From contig CAZCWX010000162.1 of NCBI GenBank assembly GCA_964502465.1, positions 1-28,650 of the forward strand: a stretch of 28,650 nucleotides of DNA, in the 5' to 3' direction. The position numbers and the translations under genes are program-made. Source of the stretch: CAZCWX01 sp964502465. Lineage in GTDB: Bacteria > Desulfobacterota > Binatia > Bin18. Positions 1 to 6,944 of this stretch are shown here, piece after piece. Positions within the stretch are counted from its first letter, which is position 1. Each line of letters opens with the position of its first letter. A model generated the notes under the pieces. The model made no database searches, was not told the DNA's origin, and worked only from the letters and a program-made list of their open reading frames with translations.

Positions 1-276
1 GTCAATGTCATTGTACAAACGAGTAACATCAATCCCATGATGCGTGGGGCGATAGTCCTCAAGGCGCATGAGTCCCTGGGTGAGTAGGTTAATGGCGCCC
101 TGCGGCGCCCGACGATTGAAGCGCAGGTGCAAACCAGTGGCAAGACGGATCAGTCCTTCATAGAAGGCATTATCCTCTTCCGCCACTTCGTGCCAGACCT
201 CCTCCAATACTTCATGGCATGCGAAATACTCACGCCGGTTGAACAGGAGGACTGCGTCTTTGAGCTTCGGATGCAT
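1..276 (-). CDS. DUF309 family protein (partial, 3' end outside window)
   Basis: The first 92 codons are visible, reading leftwards off the window. The translation begins MHPKLKDAVLLFNRREYFAC and continues with HEVLEEVWHEV and GLIRLATGLHLRFNR. This is the pattern of the small helical DUF309 family: FNxxxYFxxHExLExxW, then an aliphatic GLIQ-A helix and a G-A--LL--GL--L repeat. The function of the family is not established. The ATG at 276 is preceded by GAGGTG at good spacing. It diverges from the flavoprotein gene at 340 across 63 bp that must hold both promoters. Family assignment is by motif only; the frame is open through base 1. Confidence 0.8.
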   Translation of the reverse strand, partial: MHPKLKDAVLLFNRREYFACHEVLEEVWHEVAEEDNAFYEGLIRLATGLHLRFNRRAPQGAINLLTQGLMRLEDYRPTHHGIDVTRLYNDID

Positions 277-339
277 ACGGTAGTCACCTCTCTATTTTTA
301 TGATTATCGCACTTTGTCTGCAGCAGAAAGGAGACCGTT

Positions 340-1788
340 ATGTCCCTGCGTACCAGTGAGCAATATCGAGACAGTTTACGAGATCAACGGACAGTCTATT
401 TCCGTGGCCAGCGAATTACGGATGTCACCCAGCATCCCCTTTTGCAGGTTGCCATCGACCACGAGGCGACTGACTATCGGCTGATGCATGATCCCGCTTT
501 TCGTGACTTGGCAGTTGTCTGTCATCCAGAGAGCGGAGAAGAAATGAGTCGCTATTTCCTGCCGCCACGTTCATCCGAAGAGTTGCTCAAGCGCAGTGAG
601 TTAATTGAGACGGCATGTCGAGAGGGAGGAACCCTTGTCGTTCTTTCTAAGGTGGTGGGCAGCGACGGACTTTTCGGACTGCTACGAACGACGAAAAAAA
701 TCGATGCTGCATTAGGCACCCAGTATCATGCGCGGGTCAAAGCTTTCTACGACTATTGCTGGAAGAACGATCTGAACTTCGCCCTGGCTCAGACTGATGT
801 CAAAGGTGACCGTGCTTTACGCCCCTCTGAACAAGAAGATCCGGACCTGTACCTGCGTATTGTCGAGCAGCGGCCCGATGGCATTGTGGTGCGAGGTGCC
901 AAGGTGCATACCTCGAACACCACGCACACCAACGAAATGATTGTCTTACCGACCCGAGCAATGGGTGAGGACGATAAAGCCTATGCGGTCTCGTTTGCGA
1001 TTCCGCTGGCGACCAAGGGGCTCAAGCTCATTATGAGCGGCTATGGATCGTATACAGAGCGGAATGCCTTTGATCATCCCGTCAGCTCGACAGCAAAGAT
1101 GACGGAGACCCTCAGCATCTTTGAGGATGTGTTCGTGCCCAATGAGCGCATCTTTCTGAAAGGGGAATGGCAGTTTGCTGGGGCATTAGCCTTGTCGTTT
1201 GTCGAATATCATCGGCTCACGGCAATTTCCTATAAATTGCCATTCCTTGACCTGCTTGTGGGGGCTGGCCGATTGGTTGCTGAGTATAATGGCATCGAAA
1301 AGGCTGCCCATGTACGAGAAAAGCTCTTTTGGTTGGCAAGCTACGCAGAAACAACTCGTGCGCTGACGCAGCAAGCGTGCATGAAAGCGGTCCCGACTGA
1401 ACTCGGCATGGTGCTGCCCAATCCTGCGATTGTGAACATTGCCAAGCATCATTTTGCCTCCCATTTCCACGAGGCGCTGTCTCAGGTGCAGGACCTCGCT
1501 GGCGGTATTCTTGTGACTGGTCCGGCGGTTGAAGACGTGCAAAGCGAGGAGACCGGCCCGCTGATTGAGAAGTACCTGAAAGGGAAAAAAGGGACCTCAG
1601 GCAAGGAGCGGCTGCAGGTGTTGAATTTGATCCAAGACATCACTGCTTCTGATTTTGGCGGATACCAAGCGGTCCTGGCCTTGCATGCCGAGGGGTCAAT
1701 GGAAGCAGAGAAACTCCAACTCTATCGCGAGTACGATTGGCAAAAAGCCAGCACCTTCGCCCGTAAGATGGCCAAGGTAGGGAGCTAA
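340..1788 (+). CDS. AbfD/HpaB-family flavoprotein (4-hydroxyphenylacetate 3-hydroxylase / 4-hydroxybutyryl-CoA dehydratase-like)
   Basis: 482 aa, normal length for the family. The core TDVKGDR (152-158), DPDLYLR, and GIVVRGAKVHTSNTTHTNEM (181-200) form the flavin-binding middle of HpaB/AbfD proteins, and the acyl-CoA-dehydrogenase-like helical half follows from about residue 285. Overall spacing fits the 4-hydroxybutyryl-CoA dehydratase branch. That enzyme binds a [4Fe-4S] cluster through C-xxx-C, a His and a further Cys. Here one Cys (C93) and the His (H291) appear, but the second Cys position is G97 and the last is Y298. Cluster binding is therefore unlikely, and it may be a flavin-only oxidase, monooxygenase or dehydratase. 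The start has an AAAGGAGA site. It is first of three co-directional genes, 39 bp ahead of a crotonase, which points to acyl-CoA or aromatic catabolism. Substrate unknown. Confidence 0.85.
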   Translation: MSLRTSEQYRDSLRDQRTVYFRGQRITDVTQHPLLQVAIDHEATDYRLMHDPAFRDLAVVCHPESGEEMSRYFLPPRSSEELLKRSELIETACREGGTLVVLSKVVGSDGLFGLLRTTKKIDAALGTQYHARVKAFYDYCWKNDLNFALAQTDVKGDRALRPSEQEDPDLYLRIVEQRPDGIVVRGAKVHTSNTTHTNEMIVLPTRAMGEDDKAYAVSFAIPLATKGLKLIMSGYGSYTERNAFDHPVSSTAKMTETLSIFEDVFVPNERIFLKGEWQFAGALALSFVEYHRLTAISYKLPFLDLLVGAGRLVAEYNGIEKAAHVREKLFWLASYAETTRALTQQACMKAVPTELGMVLPNPAIVNIAKHHFASHFHEALSQVQDLAGGILVTGPAVEDVQSEETGPLIEKYLKGKKGTSGKERLQVLNLIQDITASDFGGYQAVLALHAEGSMEAEKLQLYREYDWQKASTFARKMAKVGS

Positions 1789-1827
1789 ATGCCCATAGCT
1801 GGAAGCTGAGAAAGGAGGGATTTCTAT

Positions 1828-2625
1828 ATGTCTTATGACGCGCTTATCTATGAAAAACACGATCGTATTGCCACGGTGACCATTAACCGCCCGGAAAAGC
1901 GGAATGCCTGGAGTACCAGGCTCTCTGAGGAGATCATTGAGGTGTTCAGCACAATGGAGGATGATCCCGAGGTGCTGGTTACCATCTTCACCGGCAAGGG
2001 AGACCAGGCGTTTTCTGCTGGAGCCGACCTTGGCAATCCGAGAACACATACCGTGACCTCAGTCGGTGAGCATCTAGCGACAACAAGCCCGCGCGGCTTT
2101 CCTGTGTTTAACGCTGTGGCCGACTATCCCAAACCTGTGGTGGCGGCAATCAACGGGTATGCCATCGGTATCGGCTGCTTGATCACGCTCTGTTGCGACA
2201 TTCTGCTCGCGTCGGAGAATGCTGAGTTCGGACTTCCGCAGGTCCCACTGGGTATTATTCCAGCATATGGCGGTGCTGTGCGTCTCGCCCGTTATGTTGG
2301 TCGTGGAAAAGCCATGGAAATGGTGTTACTCGGCGAACGGATTACTGCGGCAGAAGCGTATCGGGTGGGGTTAGTGAACAAGGTCGTTCCTTTGCCTGAA
2401 CTGCTGCCTCTGGCGTCGGACTATGCGAAACGATTAGCCGCGCTTCCGCCGCTGGCGGTGCGGATGGCAAAAGAGTCGCTCAATAAAGGCTTAGATATCG
2501 CTTCATTAAAAGAAGCCGCACACGCGGATATCTACCGTTTTATGTTGCTTGGACAAACTGAGGACAGCCGAGAAGCCCACCGAGCCTGGCGGGAAAAGAG
2601 AAGACCAGTGTTTCAAGGGAAGTAA
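1828..2625 (+). CDS. crotonase (enoyl-CoA hydratase/isomerase) superfamily protein lacking both hydratase glutamates
   Basis: 265 aa. Crotonase landmarks are NRPEKRNAW (20-28), the oxyanion-hole segment AFSAGADL (61-68), NGYAIGIGCLITLCCD (109-124), FGLPQVPLGIIPAYGG (134-149), and the C-terminal REKRRPVFQGK. In rat enoyl-CoA hydratase the catalytic pair E144/E164 sits in GCE and QPE. The equivalent residues here are L118 and Q138, so simple hydratase chemistry is not expected. The acyl-CoA fold and oxyanion hole are intact, so an isomerase, decarboxylase, thioesterase or other crotonase reaction is possible. A GAAAGGAGGG site precedes the ATG. It lies 39 bp after the flavoprotein and 40 bp before the propeller gene, so the three are probably one operon. 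Confidence 0.88.
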   Translation: MSYDALIYEKHDRIATVTINRPEKRNAWSTRLSEEIIEVFSTMEDDPEVLVTIFTGKGDQAFSAGADLGNPRTHTVTSVGEHLATTSPRGFPVFNAVADYPKPVVAAINGYAIGIGCLITLCCDILLASENAEFGLPQVPLGIIPAYGGAVRLARYVGRGKAMEMVLLGERITAAEAYRVGLVNKVVPLPELLPLASDYAKRLAALPPLAVRMAKESLNKGLDIASLKEAAHADIYRFMLLGQTEDSREAHRAWREKRRPVFQGK

Positions 2626-2665
2626 TCAACAGGAGAATTTTTGCAGAAGAAGGAGGAACAATCCT

Positions 2666-4267
2666 ATGAATCGTTACAGTGGGGAATCGAGTATCGGGCC
2701 ACAGGCAGCAACTGGTTGGCAATTGACCCATCTCACGCCACCCAGCGGCCTGTTTGGTGCCAACGGCATGCAGTTTGGTCCGGATGGCAAACTCTATGTT
2801 GTGCAGGCGTTCGGGAGCCAGGTGAGTGCAATCGACACGAGCAATGGCGTGTGCCAGACGGTCTCTCCGGTAGGGGGAACGATTGTCGCCCCAGACGACA
2901 TTGCCTTTGATTCACAAGGGGTGATGTATGTGACCGAAGTGATGAACGGCCGTGTGAGCGCCCGTACTCCCAATGGTCAGGTGCGTGCGATCGCCGACAA
3001 TGTGCCTGCGGCGAACGGCATCACGGCCTATCAAGACCGCCTGTTCATGGATGAATGTCGACCTGGCGGTCGCTTGTTTGAAGTCTATCCTGACGGACGG
3101 GCTCCGCGACTCCTCGCGGCTGACTTGCCTCTGCCTAACGCGCTGTCAGTCGGGCCGGATGGGCATCTCTATTTCCCTGAGATTGCCGCTGGCGAAATTT
3201 GGCGCATCCCTCTTACCGGCGGCACCCCGCAGCGGTTCCTTGCTAGTCTTGCCGTTCCCACGGCAGTGAAGTTCGATCGCAAAGGGTTCCTGACCACAAC
3301 TCAAGCAGGGAATGGTGAGATCCTCAAGGTCGATATTCAGAGCAGTGCCAAAACTGCGGTGGCAAAAGTACGGCCAGGGATCGACAATTTCGCTATCGAT
3401 GCGGACAACCGCCTCTTCATTTCCCATTTTGTCGATGGTGGAGTCGCCGAGATTCTGCATGATGGGCACGAACGTGTCTTGGTGCCAGCCGGGTTCCTCG
3501 GGCCGTTAGGGCTAGCGGTTAGTAGTGATGGCATCCTCTACGCCGCCGATGGACTCAGCCTGGCCGCGGTCACGCCCGATGGGAAACGAAGCCGGCCTGG
3601 CATGCTGCTCGATGAAGGGTTTCCTGGCTTTGTGCGTGGCGTAGCTGCCGGTCCAACTGGAGAATTATACGTGACGACCTCGGCTGGAAGTGTGGCATCC
3701 TATCATCCGGGCACGCGAGCGGCAAAGATGTGCGCCTCTGGTTTGCATGAACTCTTAGGTGTGGCCTGTGTTCCTGATGGATCTGTGGTTGTAGCTGAAG
3801 CAGGAGAAGGACGGGTCCTCAAGATCAACGCGGCTGGGGAAGTGTCTGTCCTGGCTCACGGGCTCGGACGGCCGGCTGGCGTAGCAGTGGCGACCAACGG
3901 TGCCTGCTATGTGAGTGAGGCAGGGAAAGGACGAATCGTTCAGGTGAACGGTGGGACGACGGCGGTAATTGAAGGATTGGGCACCCCCCAGGGACTTGCT
4001 GTAGCTGGAGACCAATTGCTTATTCTCGATGTTGGGAACAAGGAGTTGGTCTCCTTTTCACTGAGCACAAAGCAACGCCACACCTTGGTGACGAACCTGC
4101 CAGTCGGTGCGCAGCCGGGGGTGACTCCCAAGCCGTTGTTGGGCGTGCCGGACCTCATTCCTGGGCCACTAAGCCCGTTTGCAGGCCTCGCCGTAGGTCG
4201 CGACGGCATGATCTACATTGCCGGTGATGGGGAAGGAAGTGTGCTCGCACTCAGCAGGGCAGTGTGA
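2666..4267 (+). CDS. NHL/SMP-30-like beta-propeller protein
   Basis: 533 aa from the ATG at 2666, chosen because GAAGGAGGAAC lies just upstream. The open frame runs back to 2549 but would overlap the crotonase. The protein is built of about a dozen degenerate units of roughly 40 residues in the style G-(L/V)-A---DG-LYV-D. Examples are MQFGPDGKLYVVQAFG near the N-terminus, LSVGPDGHLYFPEIAAGEIW mid-protein, and GLAVGRDGMIYIAGDGEG at the end. This fits NHL, SMP-30/gluconolactonase or virginiamycin-B-lyase-like propellers, perhaps two propellers in tandem. No signal peptide is visible, so it is probably cytoplasmic. Placement behind a flavoprotein and a crotonase suggests a lactonase, lyase or binding role in the same pathway, but this is inferred from position. 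No catalytic metal site could be fixed by eye. Confidence 0.8.
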   Translation: MNRYSGESSIGPQAATGWQLTHLTPPSGLFGANGMQFGPDGKLYVVQAFGSQVSAIDTSNGVCQTVSPVGGTIVAPDDIAFDSQGVMYVTEVMNGRVSARTPNGQVRAIADNVPAANGITAYQDRLFMDECRPGGRLFEVYPDGRAPRLLAADLPLPNALSVGPDGHLYFPEIAAGEIWRIPLTGGTPQRFLASLAVPTAVKFDRKGFLTTTQAGNGEILKVDIQSSAKTAVAKVRPGIDNFAIDADNRLFISHFVDGGVAEILHDGHERVLVPAGFLGPLGLAVSSDGILYAADGLSLAAVTPDGKRSRPGMLLDEGFPGFVRGVAAGPTGELYVTTSAGSVASYHPGTRAAKMCASGLHELLGVACVPDGSVVVAEAGEGRVLKINAAGEVSVLAHGLGRPAGVAVATNGACYVSEAGKGRIVQVNGGTTAVIEGLGTPQGLAVAGDQLLILDVGNKELVSFSLSTKQRHTLVTNLPVGAQPGVTPKPLLGVPDLIPGPLSPFAGLAVGRDGMIYIAGDGEGSVLALSRAV

Positions 4268-4321
4268 GCCTGAATCGAACCGCACGACTTTGGTCCACTT
4301 CACTGGCCGGTTCGCTCGGTA

Positions 4322-4383
4322 CTGTCATGCTGAGCAGAGCGAAGCATCTCTCTGAGAGACCCTTCGTTGCACTCAGGGTGACA
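4322..4383. repeat. dispersed imperfect palindrome (REP/RPT-like)
   Basis: The unit begins CTGTCATGCTGAGCAGAGCG and closes with CACTCAGGGTGACA, so the outer ends TGTCA and TGACA and the inner TGAG/CTCA blocks are complementary. The same GCTGAG and CTCAGGGTGAC words recur in the elements at 10507-10594. I recall very similar short palindromes scattered through many environmental bacterial genomes; copy number here cannot be judged from one window. Confidence 0.6.
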
Positions 4384-4458
4384 AAACGGGTGTACTAATC
4401 TTCTGTGGTTTGATTAAGCAGCCCAAAGTCCCTCATCAAGAAACCTTTCTGGGGATAG

Positions 4459-4480
4459 GGGCAGCCTTGTGTCGCTGCCC
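4459..4480 (+). terminator. weak terminator-like hairpin
   Basis: GGGCAGC (4459-4465) and GCTGCCC (4474-4480) form a perfect 7-bp stem with an 8-nt loop, followed by TTTCCT. The short U-tract makes it a poor intrinsic terminator. It lies about 190 bp after the propeller gene and may instead be another dispersed hairpin. Confidence 0.3.
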
Positions 4481-4604
4481 TTTCCTAAAACTATACGAAT
4501 AGATGTCCTCTTCTTGCGAGAGGCAAACAGGAAAAGTGTCGCTTTTTTGGGACATTTTTATAATAAATAATAACAATTTCTTTAAAAATTAACCTTCTTC
4601 TCTC

Positions 4605-4620
4605 TGGCGCAGCTATTGCT
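4605..4620 (+). promoter_or_regulatory. sigma-54 (-24/-12) promoter
   Basis: TGGCGC-AGCTA-TTGCT matches the consensus TGGCAC-N5-TTGCT at 10 of 11 positions, with exact 12-bp GG-to-GC spacing. Transcription would start near 4631. That excludes the upstream in-frame ATG at 4623 and supports the ATG at 4665. An NtrC-type activator gene lies immediately downstream (5119). Confidence 0.72.
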
Positions 4621-4664
4621 CTATGAAAGCAACGTCGTCAATTCCAGACGAGGAGGGCCGGTGT

Positions 4665-5009
4665 ATGAAAACATTACTCGCGCTGCTGGCTACGGTTTTA
4701 TTGACTGGTGGCAGTGTCGCGCACGCCCTCAGCCAGGAAACTGCACTACTAGATGCTCTGGAGAGATGCGATACGGAACCTGCTGAATCTGAAACACCGC
4801 TAGAGGAAGAGCCGGGCATACTGTCTCTTAACGCGACTATCAGGAAAATTGATTATCAGAAAGGACTTCTCGATCTTGATACCGAGGTCGGCCTGTTCCA
4901 GGTTTCCGCTTCCCCCCTGGAAATTCAGGATCTCAAAGTAGGTGATGAGATTCTTGTCTATGTTGTTGAAGAAGATGAAACGTCTTCTCTGACCCCTGTG
5001 GTTCTCTAA
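4665..5009 (+). CDS. small exported protein, unknown function
   Basis: 114 aa. The ATG at 4665 has a GAGGAGGG site and opens a typical signal peptide, MKTLLALLATVLLTGGSVAHA, with likely cleavage after AHA. The mature part has an acidic linker (EPAESETPLEEEPG) and then a beta-rich stretch of about 60 residues ending DLKVGDEILVYVVEEDE. Its rhythm resembles small OB or DUF5666-type barrels, but no family was recognised with confidence. The sigma-54 promoter places it under an enhancer-binding protein. The neighbouring NtrC-type regulator, 109 bp downstream, is the obvious candidate. It is probably periplasmic and could be a stress or envelope factor made when the two-component system fires; that role is inference. 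Confidence 0.78.
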   Translation: MKTLLALLATVLLTGGSVAHALSQETALLDALERCDTEPAESETPLEEEPGILSLNATIRKIDYQKGLLDLDTEVGLFQVSASPLEIQDLKVGDEILVYVVEEDETSSLTPVVL

Positions 5010-5118
5010 AAGCCTTATGCTGCACCCTCTGATACTAACGATGACCCGGTTGCCTGATTGAACAGATAGCATACAGTCAGAGGGGAAGACGGAGACTGTC
5101 CTGAAGGGAAGGAATGTT

Positions 5119-6474
5119 ATGATCGGAACAATCCTTGTAGCGGAAGATGAAGCGTTGCCGCGGAAGAATATCTGCCGAGTCTTGCGTGAAGAGGGGTACC
5201 AGGTCTACGAAGCGATGGACGGGCAGCAGGCACTCCAGGAGATCGATAAAGTCGACTTTGATGTGGTCCTCACTGATATAAAAATGCCCGGTGCCGATGG
5301 GTTGACTGTGCTGAAGCACATACGGGAGGTATCCCCACAAACCTTCGCGCTCATTATGACGGCTTTCGCTTCGGTAGATACGGCGGTACAGGCACTACAC
5401 CTTGGGGCGCAGGACTATATCCTGAAACCCATCGTCTTTGACGATATGCTCCGCAAGCTCCACAATCTGCTGGAATATAAAGACCGGGCCTGGGAAATCC
5501 AAATGCTCAGGCAAGAGGTGAGTCGGTACTATGATCCGACCGAGCTTATCGGGCGCAGCGCGGCAATTCAAGAACTGCTGACCCTGGTCGAGAAAGTCGG
5601 GCCCTCTGCTTCGACTGTCCTCATTACTGGTGAAAGTGGTGTGGGAAAGGAGGTCGTCGCTCGTGCCATTCACCTGCGTAGTCCTCGTGCGGATAAAATC
5701 TTTTTGCCGGTGAACTGTGGCGCTATCACGGAAACCTTATTGGAAAGTCAACTCTTCGGTTATATCAAAGGTGCCTTTACTGGTGCTGTGAGCACGCAAG
5801 AAGGGATCTTTCAGCGGACGCGCGGAGGGACGATTTTCTTGGATGAAATCGGTGACCTGCCTTTTAGCCTGCAGGTCAAACTCCTGCGGGTTATCGAAGA
5901 GAAGGAAGTGCTCCCTGTAGGAGGAACACAGCCGGTGCAAGTCGATGTGCGCATTATTGCCGCCACGAATCGGGACCTCAAAACCGATGTTGAGCAAGGA
6001 CGTTTTCGTGAGGACCTCTATTACCGTCTGAACGTGATCGACCTGTACGTACGCCCTCTGCGTGAGCGGCGAGAGGATATTCCACTCCTGGTAGAGCATC
6101 TCATTGGTCGTCAGAACGTGGAGATGAAGAAAACGTATAAGGGGGTCGATAGTGCGGCGATGAAGATTCTCATGTCGCTTCCCTGGAAGGGAAACGTGCG
6201 CGAACTCAACAACGTTTTAGAGCGAGCGATGATTTTGGGAAATGGAGAATGGATCACGCCAGAAGACCTCCCGTATGGGGTCGTTCCCGAAAAAGAGCCC
6301 CCCAAACCCTTGGGGCGTCGCTTAAAGGATGCAGTCAGGGCATATGAGAAACTGCATATTGAAAATGTACTTGAGGAAACAAAAGGTGATAGAACCCGTG
6401 CCGCTGAGATTCTTGGCTTAAGTCGTTCCTCGTTGTACCGAAAAATGGAACTCTTAGGTATCCCGCTCGAATAA
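5119..6474 (+). CDS. NtrC-family sigma-54-dependent response regulator
   Basis: 451 aa with the complete three-domain layout. The receiver (about 4-120) has acidic pocket E9/D10, phosphoacceptor D53 in LTDIKMPG and K103. The AAA+ domain has Walker A GESGVGKE (171-178), the sigma-54-contacting GAFTGA loop (218-223), Walker B LDE (241-243) and RELNN in the sensor II region. The C-terminal Fis-type HTH (about 405-448) contains RAAEILGLSRSSLYRKM. All activation residues look intact. It is expected to oligomerise on phosphorylation and drive open-complex formation at sigma-54 promoters, plausibly the one at 4605-4620. No kinase is directly attached. The nearest is the convergent CHASE-like kinase at 6945-8654, beyond a small lipoprotein gene. 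The start has a GGGAAGGA site. Confidence 0.93.
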   Translation: MIGTILVAEDEALPRKNICRVLREEGYQVYEAMDGQQALQEIDKVDFDVVLTDIKMPGADGLTVLKHIREVSPQTFALIMTAFASVDTAVQALHLGAQDYILKPIVFDDMLRKLHNLLEYKDRAWEIQMLRQEVSRYYDPTELIGRSAAIQELLTLVEKVGPSASTVLITGESGVGKEVVARAIHLRSPRADKIFLPVNCGAITETLLESQLFGYIKGAFTGAVSTQEGIFQRTRGGTIFLDEIGDLPFSLQVKLLRVIEEKEVLPVGGTQPVQVDVRIIAATNRDLKTDVEQGRFREDLYYRLNVIDLYVRPLRERREDIPLLVEHLIGRQNVEMKKTYKGVDSAAMKILMSLPWKGNVRELNNVLERAMILGNGEWITPEDLPYGVVPEKEPPKPLGRRLKDAVRAYEKLHIENVLEETKGDRTRAAEILGLSRSSLYRKMELLGIPLE

Positions 6475-6613
6475 CATTTTGTCCCCTGACTCTTGCATTT
6501 GATCGTTGCTGTGTAGTAGTGGTTGGGATGTTCGGATGGCACTTCGGGAAGTTTGGCAGAAATATTATTGCGCGCGTTTTTACTCCAATGGAAAAACGGA
6601 AAGGAGATCTGCA

Positions 6614-6793
6614 ATGTCGATGCGTAAAATAGGTGCGGTGATGGTATGCACGGGGCTGCTGGTGACTATACTCTCTGCGTGTCAATCAGAAGGACCGGCA
6701 GAGCAAGCAGGAGAAGAAATAGACAAGGCGGCTGAACAGGCTGGTGAAGCAATGGAAAAACCCAGCGAGAGGGCTGGTGAGGCGATGGAATAG
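6614..6793 (+). CDS. small 11-residue-repeat lipoprotein, apparently truncated by an in-frame TAG
   Basis: 59 aa from the ATG at 6614, which has an AAGGAG site; in-frame sequence further upstream lacks one. MSMRKIGAVMVCTGLLVTIL leads to the lipobox L20-S-A-C23, so it should be lipidated and sorted to an envelope membrane. The mature part is an 11-residue amphipathic repeat: AEQAGEEIDKA, AEQAGEAMEKP, then SERAGEAME. A TAG stop follows, but the same frame continues for ten codons (AGEKVREATE) to a second TAG at 6824-6826. The first TAG sits where the previous repeat has K and is one substitution from AAG, CAG or GAG. This looks like a recent nonsense change trimming the last repeat. Such helical lipoproteins are often envelope spacers or stress proteins; function unknown. 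Confidence 0.75.
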   Translation: MSMRKIGAVMVCTGLLVTILSACQSEGPAEQAGEEIDKAAEQAGEAMEKPSERAGEAME

Positions 6794-6944
6794 GCTGGTG
6801 AAAAAGTCAGGGAAGCTACCGAGTAGCAAAAGGGGGAATGCTAGATTCGCTTACTGCGAGACTAGGGCTCTCCGCACGCGCACAGGCTGAATTGACCTCC
6901 TGCAGTGCTCGCTGCCTTTCAGATGACAGGGACAATAAGAGAGT

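Larger units (their letters stand above)
4268..4664. other. 397-bp intergenic region
   Basis: No convincing gene lies between the propeller gene and the small exported protein. The left part holds a 62-bp dispersed palindrome (4322-4383). The middle has a GC hairpin followed by TTTCCT (4459-4480). The right part, about 4545-4600, is strikingly AT-rich, and a sigma-54 promoter follows at 4605-4620. The AT-rich block immediately upstream of a -24/-12 element would suit IHF binding or DNA bending between an enhancer and the promoter, but no IHF consensus was demonstrated. Confidence 0.6.

Noticed and set aside
340..1788. Confident naming as 4-hydroxybutyryl-CoA dehydratase
   Set aside because: Two of the four expected cluster-ligand positions are not Cys.
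6535..6575. TGGCAC and TTTGGCAG words as a sigma-54 promoter for the lipoprotein
   Set aside because: No GC lies 12 bp after either GG; the nearest TTGC is 15 bp away.
6506..6613. Longer N-terminus of the small lipoprotein starting at 6506
   Set aside because: It would bury the signal peptide and lacks a ribosome site; the ATG at 6614 has AAGGAG and gives a clean lipobox.
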